A DNA stretch of 64,000 nucleotides from Ehretia macrophylla (lineage: Eukaryota; Streptophyta; Magnoliopsida; Boraginales; Ehretiaceae): positions 40,016,152 through 40,080,151 of the forward strand of contig CM075775.1 in NCBI GenBank assembly GCA_037974665.1, given 5' to 3'. Both the position numbers and the translations under genes were made by a program. Under the pieces are notes generated by a model. That model was not told the origin of the DNA. It searched no databases and saw only the letters and a program-made list of their open reading frames with translations. Shown here in pieces: positions 12,881 to 23,340 of the stretch. How positions within the stretch are numbered: the stretch's first letter is position 1; every line of letters starts with the position of its first letter.

Positions 12881-13013
12881 GGACACGTGTCATACATGCG
12901 TGGACGTGCCACGCATGTAAGACACATGGAGGGACACGTGTCACGCATGCGTGACACGTAGAGGGACACGTGTCATACATGCGTGGACGTGCCACGCATG
13001 TAAGACACGTGGC
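12881..13013 (+). promoter_or_regulatory. G-box (CACGTG) cluster upstream of family-3 TATA box
   Basis: The 10-bp palindrome GACACGTGTC occurs at 12882-12891, 12933-12942 and 12965-12974, with a near match GACACGTGGC at 13004-13013. A unit of about 49 bp carrying GACACGTGTC and two CATGCGTGG/CCACGCATG inverted arms appears at 12881-12929 and again at 12964-13012. CACGTG with flanking GAC/GTC is the classical plant G-box/ABRE core bound by bZIP and bHLH factors. Lying about 40-170 bp before a TATA box, the cluster looks like the enhancer of the LTR promoter. Hormone or stress control is inference. Confidence 0.7.
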
Positions 13014-13049
13014 GGGACACTTGTCCTGCATGCGTCAACTTTGAAAAAC

Positions 13050-13057
13050 TATATAAA
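13050..13057 (+). promoter_or_regulatory. TATA box of family-3 LTR
   Basis: 'tatataaa' sits in the context 'aactatataaagggg', directly downstream of the CACGTG cluster. By normal plant spacing, transcription would start at about 13080-13090. This places the leader module and the hairpin downstream in the transcribed R-U5 part of the LTR. Confidence 0.7.
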
Positions 13058-13604
13058 GGGGTCACTTGACCCCCTGAAATCAAACAGACAGACATTTTTT
13101 TCTGACCCGATTTTACTAAATTATATCGATTCAGTTTAGTTAACTTTCCGAAAGTTTCAAAACAGGTCCGAATCTTTTTCAATTTTCGGCATTTTGAGGT
13201 GAGGAGATTTTATTAAAAATAGCATCTTATTTGTTTATATAATTATTATATAATATGATTTGTTATTTTAATACTCTAGCTTAAGATATATAACATGTCT
13301 GTTAATATTCTTTATTTGTTACATTTGAACTATGATTAATTTTAATAATGTATTGTTTCAAAATTATTAGCTGAGAGCTAATTGTTTATGAAATTAATAC
13401 TCTTTGTGGCTACTTGGTATGATACGACTTTATTCAGTTATTTGAACTTTTAGTGAATTAATATTGTTAAAGGTACTTAATCTGAGACAAACTCTTTTGT
13501 TGTTTTCCACCTACGTGTTTATCAAAGCGCGTAATCATAAATTGTACAAATAATTATCAATTGTGTGTTATGTGAATACGTGTGCATGCTTGTGTGAAAT
13601 TAGG

Positions 13605-13830
13605 GGTTGCAACCTCAGGCACGATAGTATTCGGACGCCGGGCGGCGTAGGGCTTGCCGGTGCTCACGTGACTATCGTGGTCCTATTCCCTCTTCTTGCT
13701 TGGGACCCCTACCGCCCTTGGAGAGTTTCTCTCGCTTGGGACCAGGTTCGCCCTCGGAGATGTTGGGTCGTAGATTTTGGATACAATCCGGAGTATCCTC
13801 TTGGGAGAGATAAGAAGTTGAAATTGAGAT
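13605..13830 (+). other. Shared LTR leader module, family-3 copy
   Basis: This segment is recognisably related to segments in the family-1 and family-2 LTRs, although the surrounding LTR sequence is not. In order it holds 'ggttgcaacct', 'gggcttgccggtgc', 'tcctattccctcttc', 'gcttgggacc', 'ccctcggaga', 'gttgggtcgtagattt' and a small hairpin at 13779-13798 (GGATAC/GTATCC arms). A 95-codon open frame at 13563-13850 crosses it but is not kept in the other families, so an RNA role fits better than a peptide. The function is unknown. Confidence 0.65.
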
Positions 13831-14148
13831 CAAGGCTGGCCACCTCATGAAATACTTGACTTGTTCCTACTCTCACTTAGTACCACCCTCAGAGAGTAAT
13901 GTCCTAATCTCGCTTGGCATTCCACCCTCGGAGAGTAGGCTGATATCTGTTGTGGATATATGCCACTATTGTTTACCTAAATGTCATTTTTGTTATTATA
14001 TATGACTCAAATGTAATTTACTACTAGTTATCATATGTATTTATATCTTATATGGACAATTTGTTATACCACCGTACGTGATTTGCATCTTGATTTACAA
14101 AAGAGACCGACCATAAATGTTTTCAAAACTCTTCTATTCTATCCTCAC

Positions 14149-14166
14149 TGAGCTTCCCAGAGCTCA
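14149..14166 (+). other. Conserved small hairpin, family-3 copy
   Basis: TGAGCT and AGCTCA form a perfect 6-bp stem around the loop tcccag, directly after 'atcctcac'. A pyrimidine run follows and ends in 'cccag' and 'tacag' 20-25 bases on. The same arrangement (CCTCRCTGAG, stem-loop, pyrimidines, CAG) occurs in families 1 and 2 with different stem bases that still pair. The CAG after pyrimidines resembles a 3' splice site, but no splicing is shown. Confidence 0.6.
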
Positions 14167-14535
14167 CCGTTTTTTCTCCTCCCAGTACAGGTGCAGCTTA
14201 GCTTGAAATGGAAATTAACTTTGAATGTTTACATGCTCGAAGCATTTTGCTGTCATAGTTGGATCTAAGTTGTAAAAATTAGAGTTTGTTGTATTAATTT
14301 CGGAAAAAGGGTAGTTGCGTTGAAACCTCAGTTTGTATAATAGTTGGGTAGTTATCAGATCTCAAATATTGTAACACCCTTTTGTACTTAAATTATTATA
14401 TAAAAATTTATTATTGAATAGTTTTATGTATTTTCTTTCTCGTAAGGTTACCATTAATTATTTACTTGAGACCGCTGCAACAGTAAACACAGACTTTGAC
14501 CTAGTCTTGAGAAGGGCCGGGTTGGGGTCGTTACA

Positions 14536-15036
14536 AAGGTACTGTGGGATTCAATAATAGAAATGTGATGAATTAGGTTGTCGTCCTTTTTGCGGCTCAC
14601 GACGTACGACCCGGGATGGAAAAACAGTGCAAAAGAAGAAAAGTGTCCCGAAACTAATGAAAATGTTAGATTTTAGGCTACGAAAATAGGCGCAGTAGAG
14701 TAGGCTTGTAGCCTCCATCGTAGAGCTCTCAGAGAGCTTTCCAACAGCATGCTGCGCGCCGCGTAACTCCTTTCGGATCAAAAGTTATGGGCACTGGAGC
14801 GACGGAGACCTGGTCCCAAGCCACACGCCCTCGGTTTGCCGGCCCAGCCTCTATGTGAAGTGAAGTTGTCTTGCCCAAGGTGTCGTGGGATTCGGTAATA
14901 GAAATGTGATGGATTAGGTTGTCGTCCTTTTCGCAGCTGACGACGTACGATCCGGGATGGAAAAATAGTGCAAAAGAAGAAAAGTGTCCCGAATCTGATG
15001 AAAAAGTTCGATTTTGGGCTCTGAAAACAGGTGCTT
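14536..15036. repeat. 341-bp satellite, block 3
   Basis: About one and a half monomers continue block 2 in register after the family-3 LTR, with a register mark at 14807. The block stops at 'gaaaacaggtgc' (15034), plus two extra bases 'tt', where the family-2 LTR begins. Confidence 0.95.
15030..15034. repeat. Target-site duplication ggtgc (family-2 element)
   Basis: ggtgc at 15030-15034 is repeated at 33858-33862, beyond the far LTR. On the left, two bases (tt) lie between the duplication and the first base of the LTR, so the match is good but not textbook. Confidence 0.75.
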
Positions 15037-16789
15037 TGATAACCCGAACCTGGCATGCATTTAATAGCATTTGACTACATTTAATTAGGTGTTTAATTAG
15101 TTACTCATCCATTTTTGCACTATTTTGATATTTCTTTTAGAAGCATTCAATAATTTTTTTTATATTGATTAATTAAAAGATTATCACATATTTTTAATTT
15201 TTATAGAAATTGGATTTACTTTCTTGTATTTAGTTAAGTGTCATCTTAAATGTTAGTATTTAATTGCATTTGATTACGTGTTTATATTAACTTGTTCATT
15301 CGTATCTTAGCATTAATTTCATAATTATTTAAAATATTCTAGAAATAGTTAATTTAATTATTTTTAAATGAATATTGATTTTTTTAATTCTTTTAATAAT
15401 TGGTTTTATTTTCTTACAATTAATTACTCGGTTTTCAATTAAATGAGAAAAGTAACTCCGAGCCGGAGTGAATTTTAAACTATTCTACTATTCTACTTTT
15501 CAAAAATTATAGTTTTATATTATTGCTCATCATTTGATTAGCAATCGTTTCTTGACCGTTCGATCGTAGCATTTCGAAAATAGAAGTTAGAAGAATATTT
15601 CTCGGATTTCGTGAATAGTGTTTTTAGTTTAATTTAGCTAGTTTTAGTTAGTTTTCATTAAAATTGCATTGTTTTAACTTGGATTAGATTAAATGGCATC
15701 AAAATAAGCTAATTTGACCATTTTTAACTTGATTTTTGACCAAGCATTTAGCCTTTGACCATTTTACCCCTTTGTGTCATCTTTTAAACAAAAGAAAAGA
15801 AAAAAATAAAATAAAACAAGGCAAAAAATCAGCCCATGGGCGAAACTCAAGGGAAAAGAAAGAAAAAAATTTCTTTTGCATTTTTTTCTCCAATCTTGCG
15901 TGGAATCGGACGAGGATCGTGGCTCGGGTCCTTGCGGGTCTTGATCTTCAATCTCTGTGAGGGTTTTCACGTTTTTGTGTATTTTTATTTGAATTTGATT
16001 TTTGATTCAATTTTTCAGATTTGATATTTATTGCGTTATAATGCCTGTTATTGCTTGAAATAACTTCCTTAGGGTTCGTAGAGCATTGCTTGTTAGTTAT
16101 TTAGTGATTTTTACAGCTAGAAATGCAAATTTGAAATTGGGGAAGAATAATGAATAGTGATTTTAAATAGTAAAACCCTAGAATTTTGGATTTTGATCCG
16201 AATTCGATTTCTTGATTTGGATATGTGTCATTAGTGATAGAAAGATAAAGTGTGCAATAAAAACGGAACGACCTTTGTTAAAATTAGAAATTAGACAAAG
16301 AAACGTAAAGGGGTCGTTTGACCAAGTGTTAACCGTGCTCGAATTGAGTTGGGGGTTTTGCTATTGAGGGCATGAAAGCACTTTTGGCGCTGTTGTGGCA
16401 TTGATTGAGTGTCCGGTTGATATAGCTGTAGTTCAAATGCAGTAGGTGGACTTTCGGGCTTCGGTTGGGAAAGTGAAGTTTCGTGATATAGAAACGTGCC
16501 TTGTAGTACCTAAGTGAATGTAGTGAAATCGGTTTCTTAATCCCGTAGCTCATTTGCTCGTAATTGCCTTTGGAAGTTAGAGATTGAATAGTGATATTTG
16601 TCGTTTTCGTGTTTGAACTGCTATTACTTGTTTGATTGATGTTATTGTTGATATTAATGATAATCATGCTTGAAAAGTTAATTGATTGCTAATATGGATT
16701 GTAAATGCTTGATATCTTGTTTATCGCCACTAATCTGCATTTTCGTGCTATCACTCGTTTATTGCTTGTATCTCGTATTGCATTACATA

Positions 16790-16960
16790 GTGTTAGGCGC
16801 GTGAGTGATGGGCCTCTCTGGGCAGTCTCGGGCTGCCAGGGTTGGTTGCTCTAGCTCCGTGTCCTATTCCCATTCTCGCTAGGGGTGCCGCCCTGGGAGA
16901 TTTGGGTCGTAGATGTGTCGGGGTACATCAGGAGTACACCCAGTGGATGTTATAAGGTGG
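16790..16960 (+). other. Shared LTR leader module, family-2 copy
   Basis: It contains 'gtcctattcccattctcgct', 'gccctgggaga', 'tttgggtcgtagatgtg' and 'gggtacatcaggagtacacc', in the same order as the family-1 and family-3 LTRs. The last piece folds into a small hairpin at 16921-16941 (GGGTAC with GTAC-A-CCC). The second family-2 LTR repeats it at about 32875-33045. The flanking LTR sequence is unrelated to the other families, so this segment stands out as conserved. Confidence 0.65.
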
Positions 16961-17219
16961 TTGCGCGCTTATTGTCATCGTTGTCAACATCAAGCTCGAG
17001 ACTGATGTATCGTTCATGAAATGGTACATTGCTCGTATGAGTGAACAGTGACCTTCAAAGTGTGGTATAGCTTTGAATGGTTTTGTTAATACTTTCTTTA
17101 TTTGTTTATTGTATTGTCGTTTATATTGAATGCTTTCTTATTGATTATATTGCTTGATTGTACCTATTTGCATTGCATGATCTTTTTTCTCTTCACCTCG
17201 ATATCTGTTTCGCCCTCAC

Positions 17220-17244
17220 TGAGTATACGTGTTGTGTATACTCA
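17220..17244 (+). other. Conserved small hairpin, family-2 copy
   Basis: TGAGTATAC and GTATACTCA form a perfect 9-bp stem with a short GT-rich loop, after 'cgccctcac'. It is followed by 'cttctcaccaccac' and 'ttcag'. The copy in the 3' LTR is at 33303-33327. Compared with family 1 (TGAGTTC/GGACTCA) and family 3 (TGAGCT/AGCTCA), the inner stem bases differ on both sides while pairing holds. Confidence 0.65.
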
Positions 17245-17775
17245 CTTCTCACCACCACATTTCAGGAAATGCCATGTTAGTTGAAAAGTTAGTGGTTACG
17301 TGAATGATCGTGCTTGAAGAGTTGTCTTGCGTGTTATGTGGCTGAGTTGTAGGAAGATGCAAAGATGTATGTTTTCATGTATTGTGTGTATTTAGTGTTA
17401 AAAGTTATGTAATTAACTTAACTAGGTCTATTAGAATGGTATGATAGTCTATTTTATGCAATAGGTTAGTATAGTTTAATTGCCAAGCATGAATGTACTT
17501 GTCAAAGATGAGAAGAGATAAGTTAGCTTTTAAACTGGAAATGTATATTTACTTGTGTTCGCTTGTTGAGAACCAGGGCTCGGATGGCCTTGAGGTGTTT
17601 GTATGGTTGGACACGGTGCTGGTCCACTTATATGCTGCCACAGGTTTTTGCATTTTGCCTAAAAACAGGGGAGACTCCGTCCGTTTTCCCTAAAATTTAT
17701 GCCCGGGTTTGGAATTGGGTTGCGATTAGATTGATTGATATAACTTCCGGTCTCGAGAGGGATCGGGGTGTTACA

Positions 17776-18014
17776 GGTGGTATCAGAGCTTGTTTAGCTC
17801 ATAAGCCAGGATAGGGTCCTCGGTCTGTTGGGTAGTAACCCTTGGTTGTATGCTTGTTAAGTGTGTCTTGAAAGTGTGTGCTTGTATGTGAGATCGTGTG
17901 TCTTGACTTGAATGTGTGTACCTATGTGATATAGTTCTGTGATATGTGTTAAAGGTGTGTTACGTGAAGTGAAGTGACTACTCGTGTATCGAATTGGCAT
18001 CGTGAATCGAATCA
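17776..18014 (+). mobile_element. Family-2 interior, left part, with primer site
   Basis: The primer-binding site tggtatcagagc lies at 17778-17789, two bases after the LTR end. It matches the 3' end of plant initiator methionine tRNA, as in most Ty3/gypsy and many Ty1/copia elements. The rest is GT-rich leader without an open frame of note. It runs into the nested family-1 element at about 18015. Confidence 0.85.
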
Positions 18015-18654
18015 ACCTCGTGTGCCCTAACCTAGATTTGCGTGCCTTGACCTAGGTTTAAGAGTCGTGTTTCGTTTTGTGTGCCTTGCATTGAATTATG
18101 TGCATTCATTTAGGGTTGTGAGCATTTACTTGGGAAACGTGCATTCGTCTCGTAGTTTGTGCTTTACCTCGTAGTGCGTGCCCAAAACCTAAGAAAGCGT
18201 GCCCTCACGCTAATCAAGAAAGCATCTTACACGAAGCACTAGATCATTAATTAATCCTACAAATTCCACTAACTAATATTAAATTGCTAATTCAACTCAC
18301 TAGAAGACGAAATCTCACAAAAAGCTAGACATTCTTTATTCTTTATTCTTTATTCTTTGCATATCCCAAACACACAATTAATTATTGCTCAACCAAGACA
18401 AAAATTCAGATTTTAACACACCCTTGGCCGACCACTAGGAGCCATTGTCCATGCATTTTAATTTCAAATTCTATTCCTAAACATTCTATGACAATTCTAT
18501 GACACAAAGCAATAAAAAAAATTAGCTCAAAACCCTCCTCAAAGCTCCAAATCTCGACACAAGCTCCTTGCCCATGCTAGACACTTCAAATGATGCTTCT
18601 TGAAGACACAAAATCTGAATTTGCAAGGCCCTAGGCTGACATATGCATCAATCT

Positions 18655-18740
18655 CTTCAAGGCTTTTCATTTTTCTTTCATTCTTCTTTCTTTCCCTCAT
18701 TCTTCTCTCTTTCCCTCTCATTTCTTCTCTCTCTCAGCCT
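18655..18740 (+). repeat. CT-rich tract in family-1 LTR
   Basis: A run of almost pure pyrimidine (ctttc/tctctc patterns) recurs at the same place in every family-1 LTR: about 27045-27115, 36330-36390, 44750-44800, and as GA-rich sequence at 7685-7765 in the minus-strand solo LTR. Its length differs between copies. The arginine/glutamate-rich frames it creates on the other strand are artefacts. CT-rich patches are common around plant promoters. Confidence 0.7.
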
Positions 18741-20365
18741 TGGCTGAGTTTCTCCACTCCATAGCTTAACTTCATCACTCAATGGTTCATCAAGACATGC
18801 AAGAAGTTTAGGATCTCGACCAAGCAAAACTAGGAGCAAAGAAGCACACATGCAAGCCTTTAGCACATCCATTTCGGTTTAGGTGAGTTTGTTAGCTTCC
18901 ATTTCTTTTCTTCTTGTTCTAACCACATGCACCTACTAAGAACATGGTAACTTAGCTAGAAAATTAGAGAAAATCAAGTGGTCTCTCGGCTAAGCAAAGA
19001 AAAGGCTCGACATTGTGCTTCATCAAGAGTTTGTGCATCTCTTTGTTGTCTTGCTAAGGTGAGGGCTAAAACTTCTTGAAAAGCATTCAAAATCCACATT
19101 CATGCCCTTAAATGTCTATCTTTACTTCTGTACTTCTGATTTATATGTGTTTCATGAGCTTTTGTAAACATGCATGGCAAGATATTTGGCTAGAATGTGA
19201 TGATAGATGAAATCGGGTATGTGACAGCCTTCTGCCTTGTTGGTGCGATATAATTTTGATCAGGTAAATGATGTTTAAAATGCACAAAAATTGGTAGGTG
19301 ACTAGTTTTGCTAGTTGTGAGCATTTTTCACAGAAATGACAAAGCTAATTTTGACTCTAATATCCTCAAAATGGCAAATTCTCAAAATGTGTCCAAATCT
19401 GGAAAGTCTGGAAAAATGAAGCAGGATCTTGTAGAACAAACCAGTTTTGACTTAGTAAATGATATCCAAAATGCATGAAATTTGGTGTGAAGCTATATTT
19501 TTCAGTTCTAGACATTTTTTTCAGAAATGGACAAAGGCTAAATCTGAACCTAAGCCCTCAAAAATGACAAGTATTGAAATGTGTGCAAATCTGGGCAGTT
19601 TTGTGTACTATAACTCTTGAACCCGAACTCCAAATGATACGAGGTTTGTTTTTAAATTTAGTTCACTCCTTAAGATTTAATTTGACATCTTGTTCACTGG
19701 AATTGGAGATTATTTTCTTGTCTCAATGATTGTGAGAAAACAGTCCATTGCAGTGAGGGTTTCACCTATTGATATGCTTAGAAAAATTATTGTAGCTTCT
19801 CTTGTTGTATTAAATGCTTGGGATTGTGGCATTTGGATGTTGTGTGGACTTTTTTGAATGCTTGAGGGTGTTGAATTAATCAATGCATGACTTGAGTTTA
19901 ATTACGTGACAACTTAGGGCTCAATCGCATGAGTGAGCATGAAATGAAACCCTAATGGCTAGGAAAAACTCGCTAAGCATTGATCCTATGAATATCGTGT
20001 TTGATTATGAAATTAGTAGGCTGCCCGTAGTTGCCCTTGTAGCCCTAAACGTGATTTCGATGATTACTTGTTGACAAGTAGGCCTTTCTTGCACCCGGTC
20101 CCACGTAGATGTCGTTGCATGATGAATAATCTTATTATTTGATTACGTGAACTTTGAAATGAGTTATATGACTTGATTTACATGAGTTACATGGCTACCC
20201 GTTTAATATTCATATAACTCCATGTGCTTTATAAGTGAACTTGCCTGTCATATCGTGCCTCGCTTGTTTACTTGTCAATGTGCAATCTTATGACTGTTCG
20301 GAGGCAACCTACTTTGTTGTCCTCCTAATGTGATATATTACATGTCATAAATGTGCATTGCATAC

Positions 20366-20550
20366 AAGGTTGCAACCTTTCATTCTGGCGTGATAGCGTT
20401 CATACACATCGAGTAGCATCGGGCTTGCCGGTGCAACTATGACTACCATTGTCCAATTCCCTCTCTCGCTTGGGGGCTAGACTTCCTCGGAGAGTTGGGC
20501 CGTAGGATTTCAGGGTACATCCAGAGTACACCCATTTGGCGTGATAAAGG
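20366..20550 (+). other. Shared LTR leader module, family-1 copy
   Basis: In order it holds 'ggttgcaacctttcattctg', 'gggcttgccggtgc', 'ccaattccctctctcgctt', 'cctcggagagttggg', 'cgtaggatttc' and a hairpin at 20513-20533 ('gggtacatccagagtacacc'). Copies in the other family-1 LTRs lie near 28780-28960, 38050-38235 and 46465-46650, and on the minus strand at 5860-6050. Related segments occur in families 2 and 3. Confidence 0.7.
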
Positions 20551-20808
20551 GATGAACTGAAGCCGGCCGCAACAACGGATACTGGAATTGAACTAAGAGC
20601 GAAAGCTCACCGTATCCTTTTCACTATGTATATAAGTACTCTTGCTTGGTTCCTAGAGGACCTCGGGGAGGAAAGACGGGTAATTGTTTTCCTTTACTTT
20701 TACATTACGTTATGTACTTACTTGTGATATATTCATGCTTGCAAAAAGGGTTTTCAGAAATTGAACCGAAAAAATGAGTTTCAAAACTTATTTCTCGTTC
20801 CCCCTCGC

Positions 20809-20826
20809 TGAGTTCATAAGGACTCA
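20809..20826 (+). other. Conserved small hairpin, family-1 copy
   Basis: TGAGTTC and GGACTCA pair over seven positions with one G-T wobble, around loop ATAA, after 'cccctcgc'. Then follow 'cactcttttatcat' and 'ctcag'. The other copies are at 29221-29238, 38490-38507 and 46906-46923, and at 5569-5585 on the minus strand. Confidence 0.65.
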
Positions 20827-21540
20827 CACTCTTTTATCATCTCAGGTGAAGAAGACCAAGAACAGGTACCCGATGATGATGTGCCTATTGATGATTCCTT
20901 GGAATGATTTCTTGCCTTACGTGCCTTGCTTGACTATGGCCATTTTGTGAACAATATGTTCCTTGAAGACTATTTCATTTCTTATGGTGCTTGTTGTTGT
21001 AATGTAAAAGACCCCCATTATAATTTGTGGTCTAATTTTGGCTTGTACTGATAATAACTAGATGGACACTACTATGGTCGTTTTTGCTATCGTTATTGGC
21101 TAGTATCTATCATAGGATTATGAAGTATCATGTAAGGACTAAGTAAAATTAACCTATCCAATCTTAAGCAGGTGCTCATTGTTAAGCTAAGATCAACATG
21201 TACTTTTGTAACAAGGACAAACAAACAAACGAGACATAGTATCATGCTAGGTTCTTAATCAAATGAGACTTCGAGATAACTGGTAGACGTTTCGATTGGT
21301 TATAAATAGTAATCTTAGTTGGAAATGAAATTGAGATTGGAAATTTTGTGGCATTTAAAGAATTAGGTCAAACTAAAGAGCCCAATTACAGCCGTTATGC
21401 TGCCAGTTTTCCGAAAAATTGTGGAGTTTAGGCTAAAACATTAAGTGCTAAACTTTCATGAACGATTAAGTACGAGATATGACTTGAATGTTTAGATTAC
21501 ACCCTAGTCTAACCTTTATAGGTCGGGTTGGGACGTGACA

Positions 21541-21810
21541 CCTTATAGAAAGAATGGTATCAGAGCTTAGATTGCTTAAGCCGGGTTTAACTCTCGGACA
21601 ATGGGTAGAAGCCCTTAGGTAATTAGGATGACTTGTTATTGTGTGATAATGTTAATTATGCCTTCTATGTTCTATGTGCTTATGTGAATAACTTGTCTTA
21701 ATTGTTTCTAGAACTATGTGTTTATGTAAAATTGTATGTTGTATACCTCATACATTAAATTCTTGTTTGTCGTATTTCAATAAATTGTGCATCGTAATTT
21801 GTGCCTATAG
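21541..21810 (+). mobile_element. Family-1 leader with primer-binding site (nested copy)
   Basis: The primer site tggtatcagagc is at 21555-21566, 14 bases after the LTR end, and is complementary to the 3' end of initiator Met-tRNA. The remaining leader to the gag start codon at 21811 is AT-rich and non-coding. Confidence 0.85.
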
Positions 21811-22640
21811 ATGGCTGTCCCTGGTACCCGCACTACTAATAAGAGCGGTGAGACCCAAGAGACCAGGGATGCTTATCAAACTAATCCTGGCATGGCTATG
21901 TTTAACATGATGGCAAATGCCATGGATCACGTGTCACGAGTGATGGAACGGCAAGATGCACGTGAAACAAACAACAACAACAACAACAACAACAACAGGA
22001 ATGATGGTAACCATGGGAGACATAGCAGAATGCGGGAGTTCCTTGACTTTCGCCCATCCAAATTCCACGGAGAAGCTGATGATGAGAAATCAGAGGCTTG
22101 GCTGTCTGATATCGAGAGGATTTTCTGGCCACTTGACAATATTGATGAAGAAAAGGTGGAGTTTGCTGTGTTTCTGTTGCACGGGGATGTTGAGCATTGG
22201 TGGCACACTATGGAGGCACTGTGGGAAACTGATCATACACCTCACTTGTGGGGTAATTTCGTTAAGGCATTCAAGGAGAAATATGTACCTGCAGTGTCCA
22301 AGCAGAGGCGGATTGAGGAATTCATGCACTGGAACCAAGGTAACATGACGGTGGCCCAGTACGAGGCTCGTTTTGACCGACTGTTCGGCTATGCTCAATA
22401 CATGGTCAGTACCCTTGAGGCAAAGATGTGGAAATTTATGACTGGATTGAGGCCAGAGATTCAGGACCAGTTGGCTTCACATGACTTCGATACCTATTCT
22501 GCTATCTTTGCTGCTACTTCCCGAGTTAAGAAGAAGAAACTTGATAGAGCCGGTTCGAGTCAGCCGAACAAGAAACCATACCAGCCTCCAGGTCAACAGA
22601 GGAAATTTCAGAGCCAGAATCGTAGTCAAGGCTAGAGCCA
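21811..22640 (+). pseudogene. gag: gag capsid region fossil (nested family-1 copy)
   Basis: This encodes the capsid part of a Ty3/gypsy Gag. After a basic, polar N-terminus with an asparagine run (an AAC microsatellite at about 21967-21997), the retrotransposon Gag core is clear. It includes 'FRPSKFHGEADDEKSEAW', 'EHWWHTMEALWE' and 'FVKAFKEKYVPAVSKQRRIE', followed by 'EARFDRL' and 'GLRPEIQDQLASHDF'. A basic glutamine-rich tail leads to the nucleocapsid part. Gag packages element RNA into cytoplasmic particles. The region is treated as a fossil, since the polyprotein as a whole is broken. Confidence 0.9.
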
Positions 22641-22649
22641 GAACAGACT

Positions 22650-22870
22650 AGTTAATAACCATGGCCCTACTAAAGCACCATCAGCCTCTTCTACCAGCGG
22701 ATCCACAGGTAGTTCGCCTGCTGCTCAGTCTGTCAACTATTCTTACTGTGACAAGAAGGGGCATACTGAGGCCCAGTGCTAGAAGAAGTCAGGACAATGT
22801 GTGCGGTGTGGCAGTGATCAGCATCAGATCAAGGATTACCCTAAATGGCAAGCAGGACAAAATCAAGTTA
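22650..22870 (+). pseudogene. Nucleocapsid zinc-knuckle region fossil (nested copy)
   Basis: Two CCHC-like stretches can be seen, around 'CDKKGHTEAQC' and 'CVRCGSDQHQIKD', in the place where chromovirus Gag has its RNA-binding zinc knuckles. Serine/proline-rich linkers surround them. Confidence 0.75.
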
Positions 22871-22899
22871 AACCATCTGGTAGAGGCAAGACTCCAGTT

Positions 22900-23340
22900 C
22901 CTAGAGTTCAGGCTCGAGCTTATGCTATTGAGTGCGAGGAGCTTCCGGACGAGACCGCTGTTGTTGAAGGTACATTCTTCATACTGAGTCAACCTGTTAG
23001 GGTGCTAATTGATCTAGGTGCTTCTCATTCATTTATTACTCCCTTATGTGTGCAACGTGTGAAACTGAGAGTTGTATGTTTGCCTTACGAAGTAGAAGTT
23101 GGTACTCCGATGGGTTCTAAACTTGTTACTAGCTCAGCTTGTAAAGCATGTAAAATCCAAATTAAAGATAGGGAATTCTCAGACAATCTTATTGTATTAC
23201 CCTTTATTGACTATGAAGTCATTTCAGGGATGGACTGGTTGGCAAAGCATCCTGTCCAACTAGATTGCCGGACGAAGATTGTAACATTCCGAATACCTGG
23301 TCAACCAATACTGGAGGTAATGGGTTGAAGAGATTTCACC
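22900..23340 (+). pseudogene. Aspartic protease fossil (nested copy)
   Basis: The retropepsin active-site region reads 'VLIDLGASHSFI', close to the DSGA/DTGA signature of Ty3/gypsy proteases. It is followed by the typical 'EVISGMDWLAKHP' segment, where 'GMDWL' is a conserved hallmark. The enzyme matures Gag-Pol. The region lies between nucleocapsid and RT, as expected. Confidence 0.85.

Larger units (their letters stand above)
12326..14535 (+). mobile_element. Family-3 solo LTR
   Basis: This 2,210-bp sequence begins 'tgtaatacccgatcccgacc' and ends 'gggttggggtcgttaca', flanked by a perfect 5-bp duplication in satellite. The 3' terminus resembles that of family 1 ('gggttggggcgtgaca'), and the two ends form an extended imperfect inverted repeat of about 20 bp. 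There is no primer site, polypurine tract or coding region, so it is a solo LTR. The plus orientation follows from the 3' terminus, a TATA box at 13050 and the order of the leader module and hairpin, which matches families 1 and 2. No other copy is in the window, so an age cannot be estimated. Confidence 0.9.
15037..17775 (+). repeat. Family-2 5' LTR
   Basis: It starts 'tgataacccgaacctgg' and ends 'gggatcggggtgttaca'. The first third is very AT-rich with ATTTAATT-type runs. A run of A-rich sequence around 15790-15880 yields meaningless lysine-rich frames. The leader module lies at about 16790-16960 and the hairpin at 17220-17244. No clear TATA box was picked out. Confidence 0.93.
18015..21540 (+). 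repeat. Family-1 5' LTR (nested copy)
   Basis: Alignment with the 3' LTR begins at about 18015 ('acctcgtgtgccctaacc') and runs to 'ggacgtgaca' at 21540. Inside are a TTCTTTA short tandem run (about 18332-18358), a CT-rich tract (about 18660-18740), a pair of old direct repeats of about 200 bp (about 19250-19620), the leader module (20366-20550) and the hairpin (20809-20826). The left limit is by homology only. Confidence 0.9.

Noticed and set aside
13563-13850. 95-codon frame in the family-3 LTR across the leader block.
   Set aside because: The frame is not kept in the corresponding block of the other LTR families. Conservation there follows stems and short words, not codons.
15736-16024. 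Lysine-rich frames around 15.7-16.0 kb, repeated at 31.8-32.1 kb.
   Set aside because: They lie in an A-rich part of the family-2 LTR, in overlapping frames. The two copies are simply the two LTRs.
18539-18872. Arginine/glutamate-rich frames on the minus strand (also about 26958-27143 and 36193-36414).
   Set aside because: They are translations of the CT-rich tract in family-1 LTRs and its flanks, with composition bias only.
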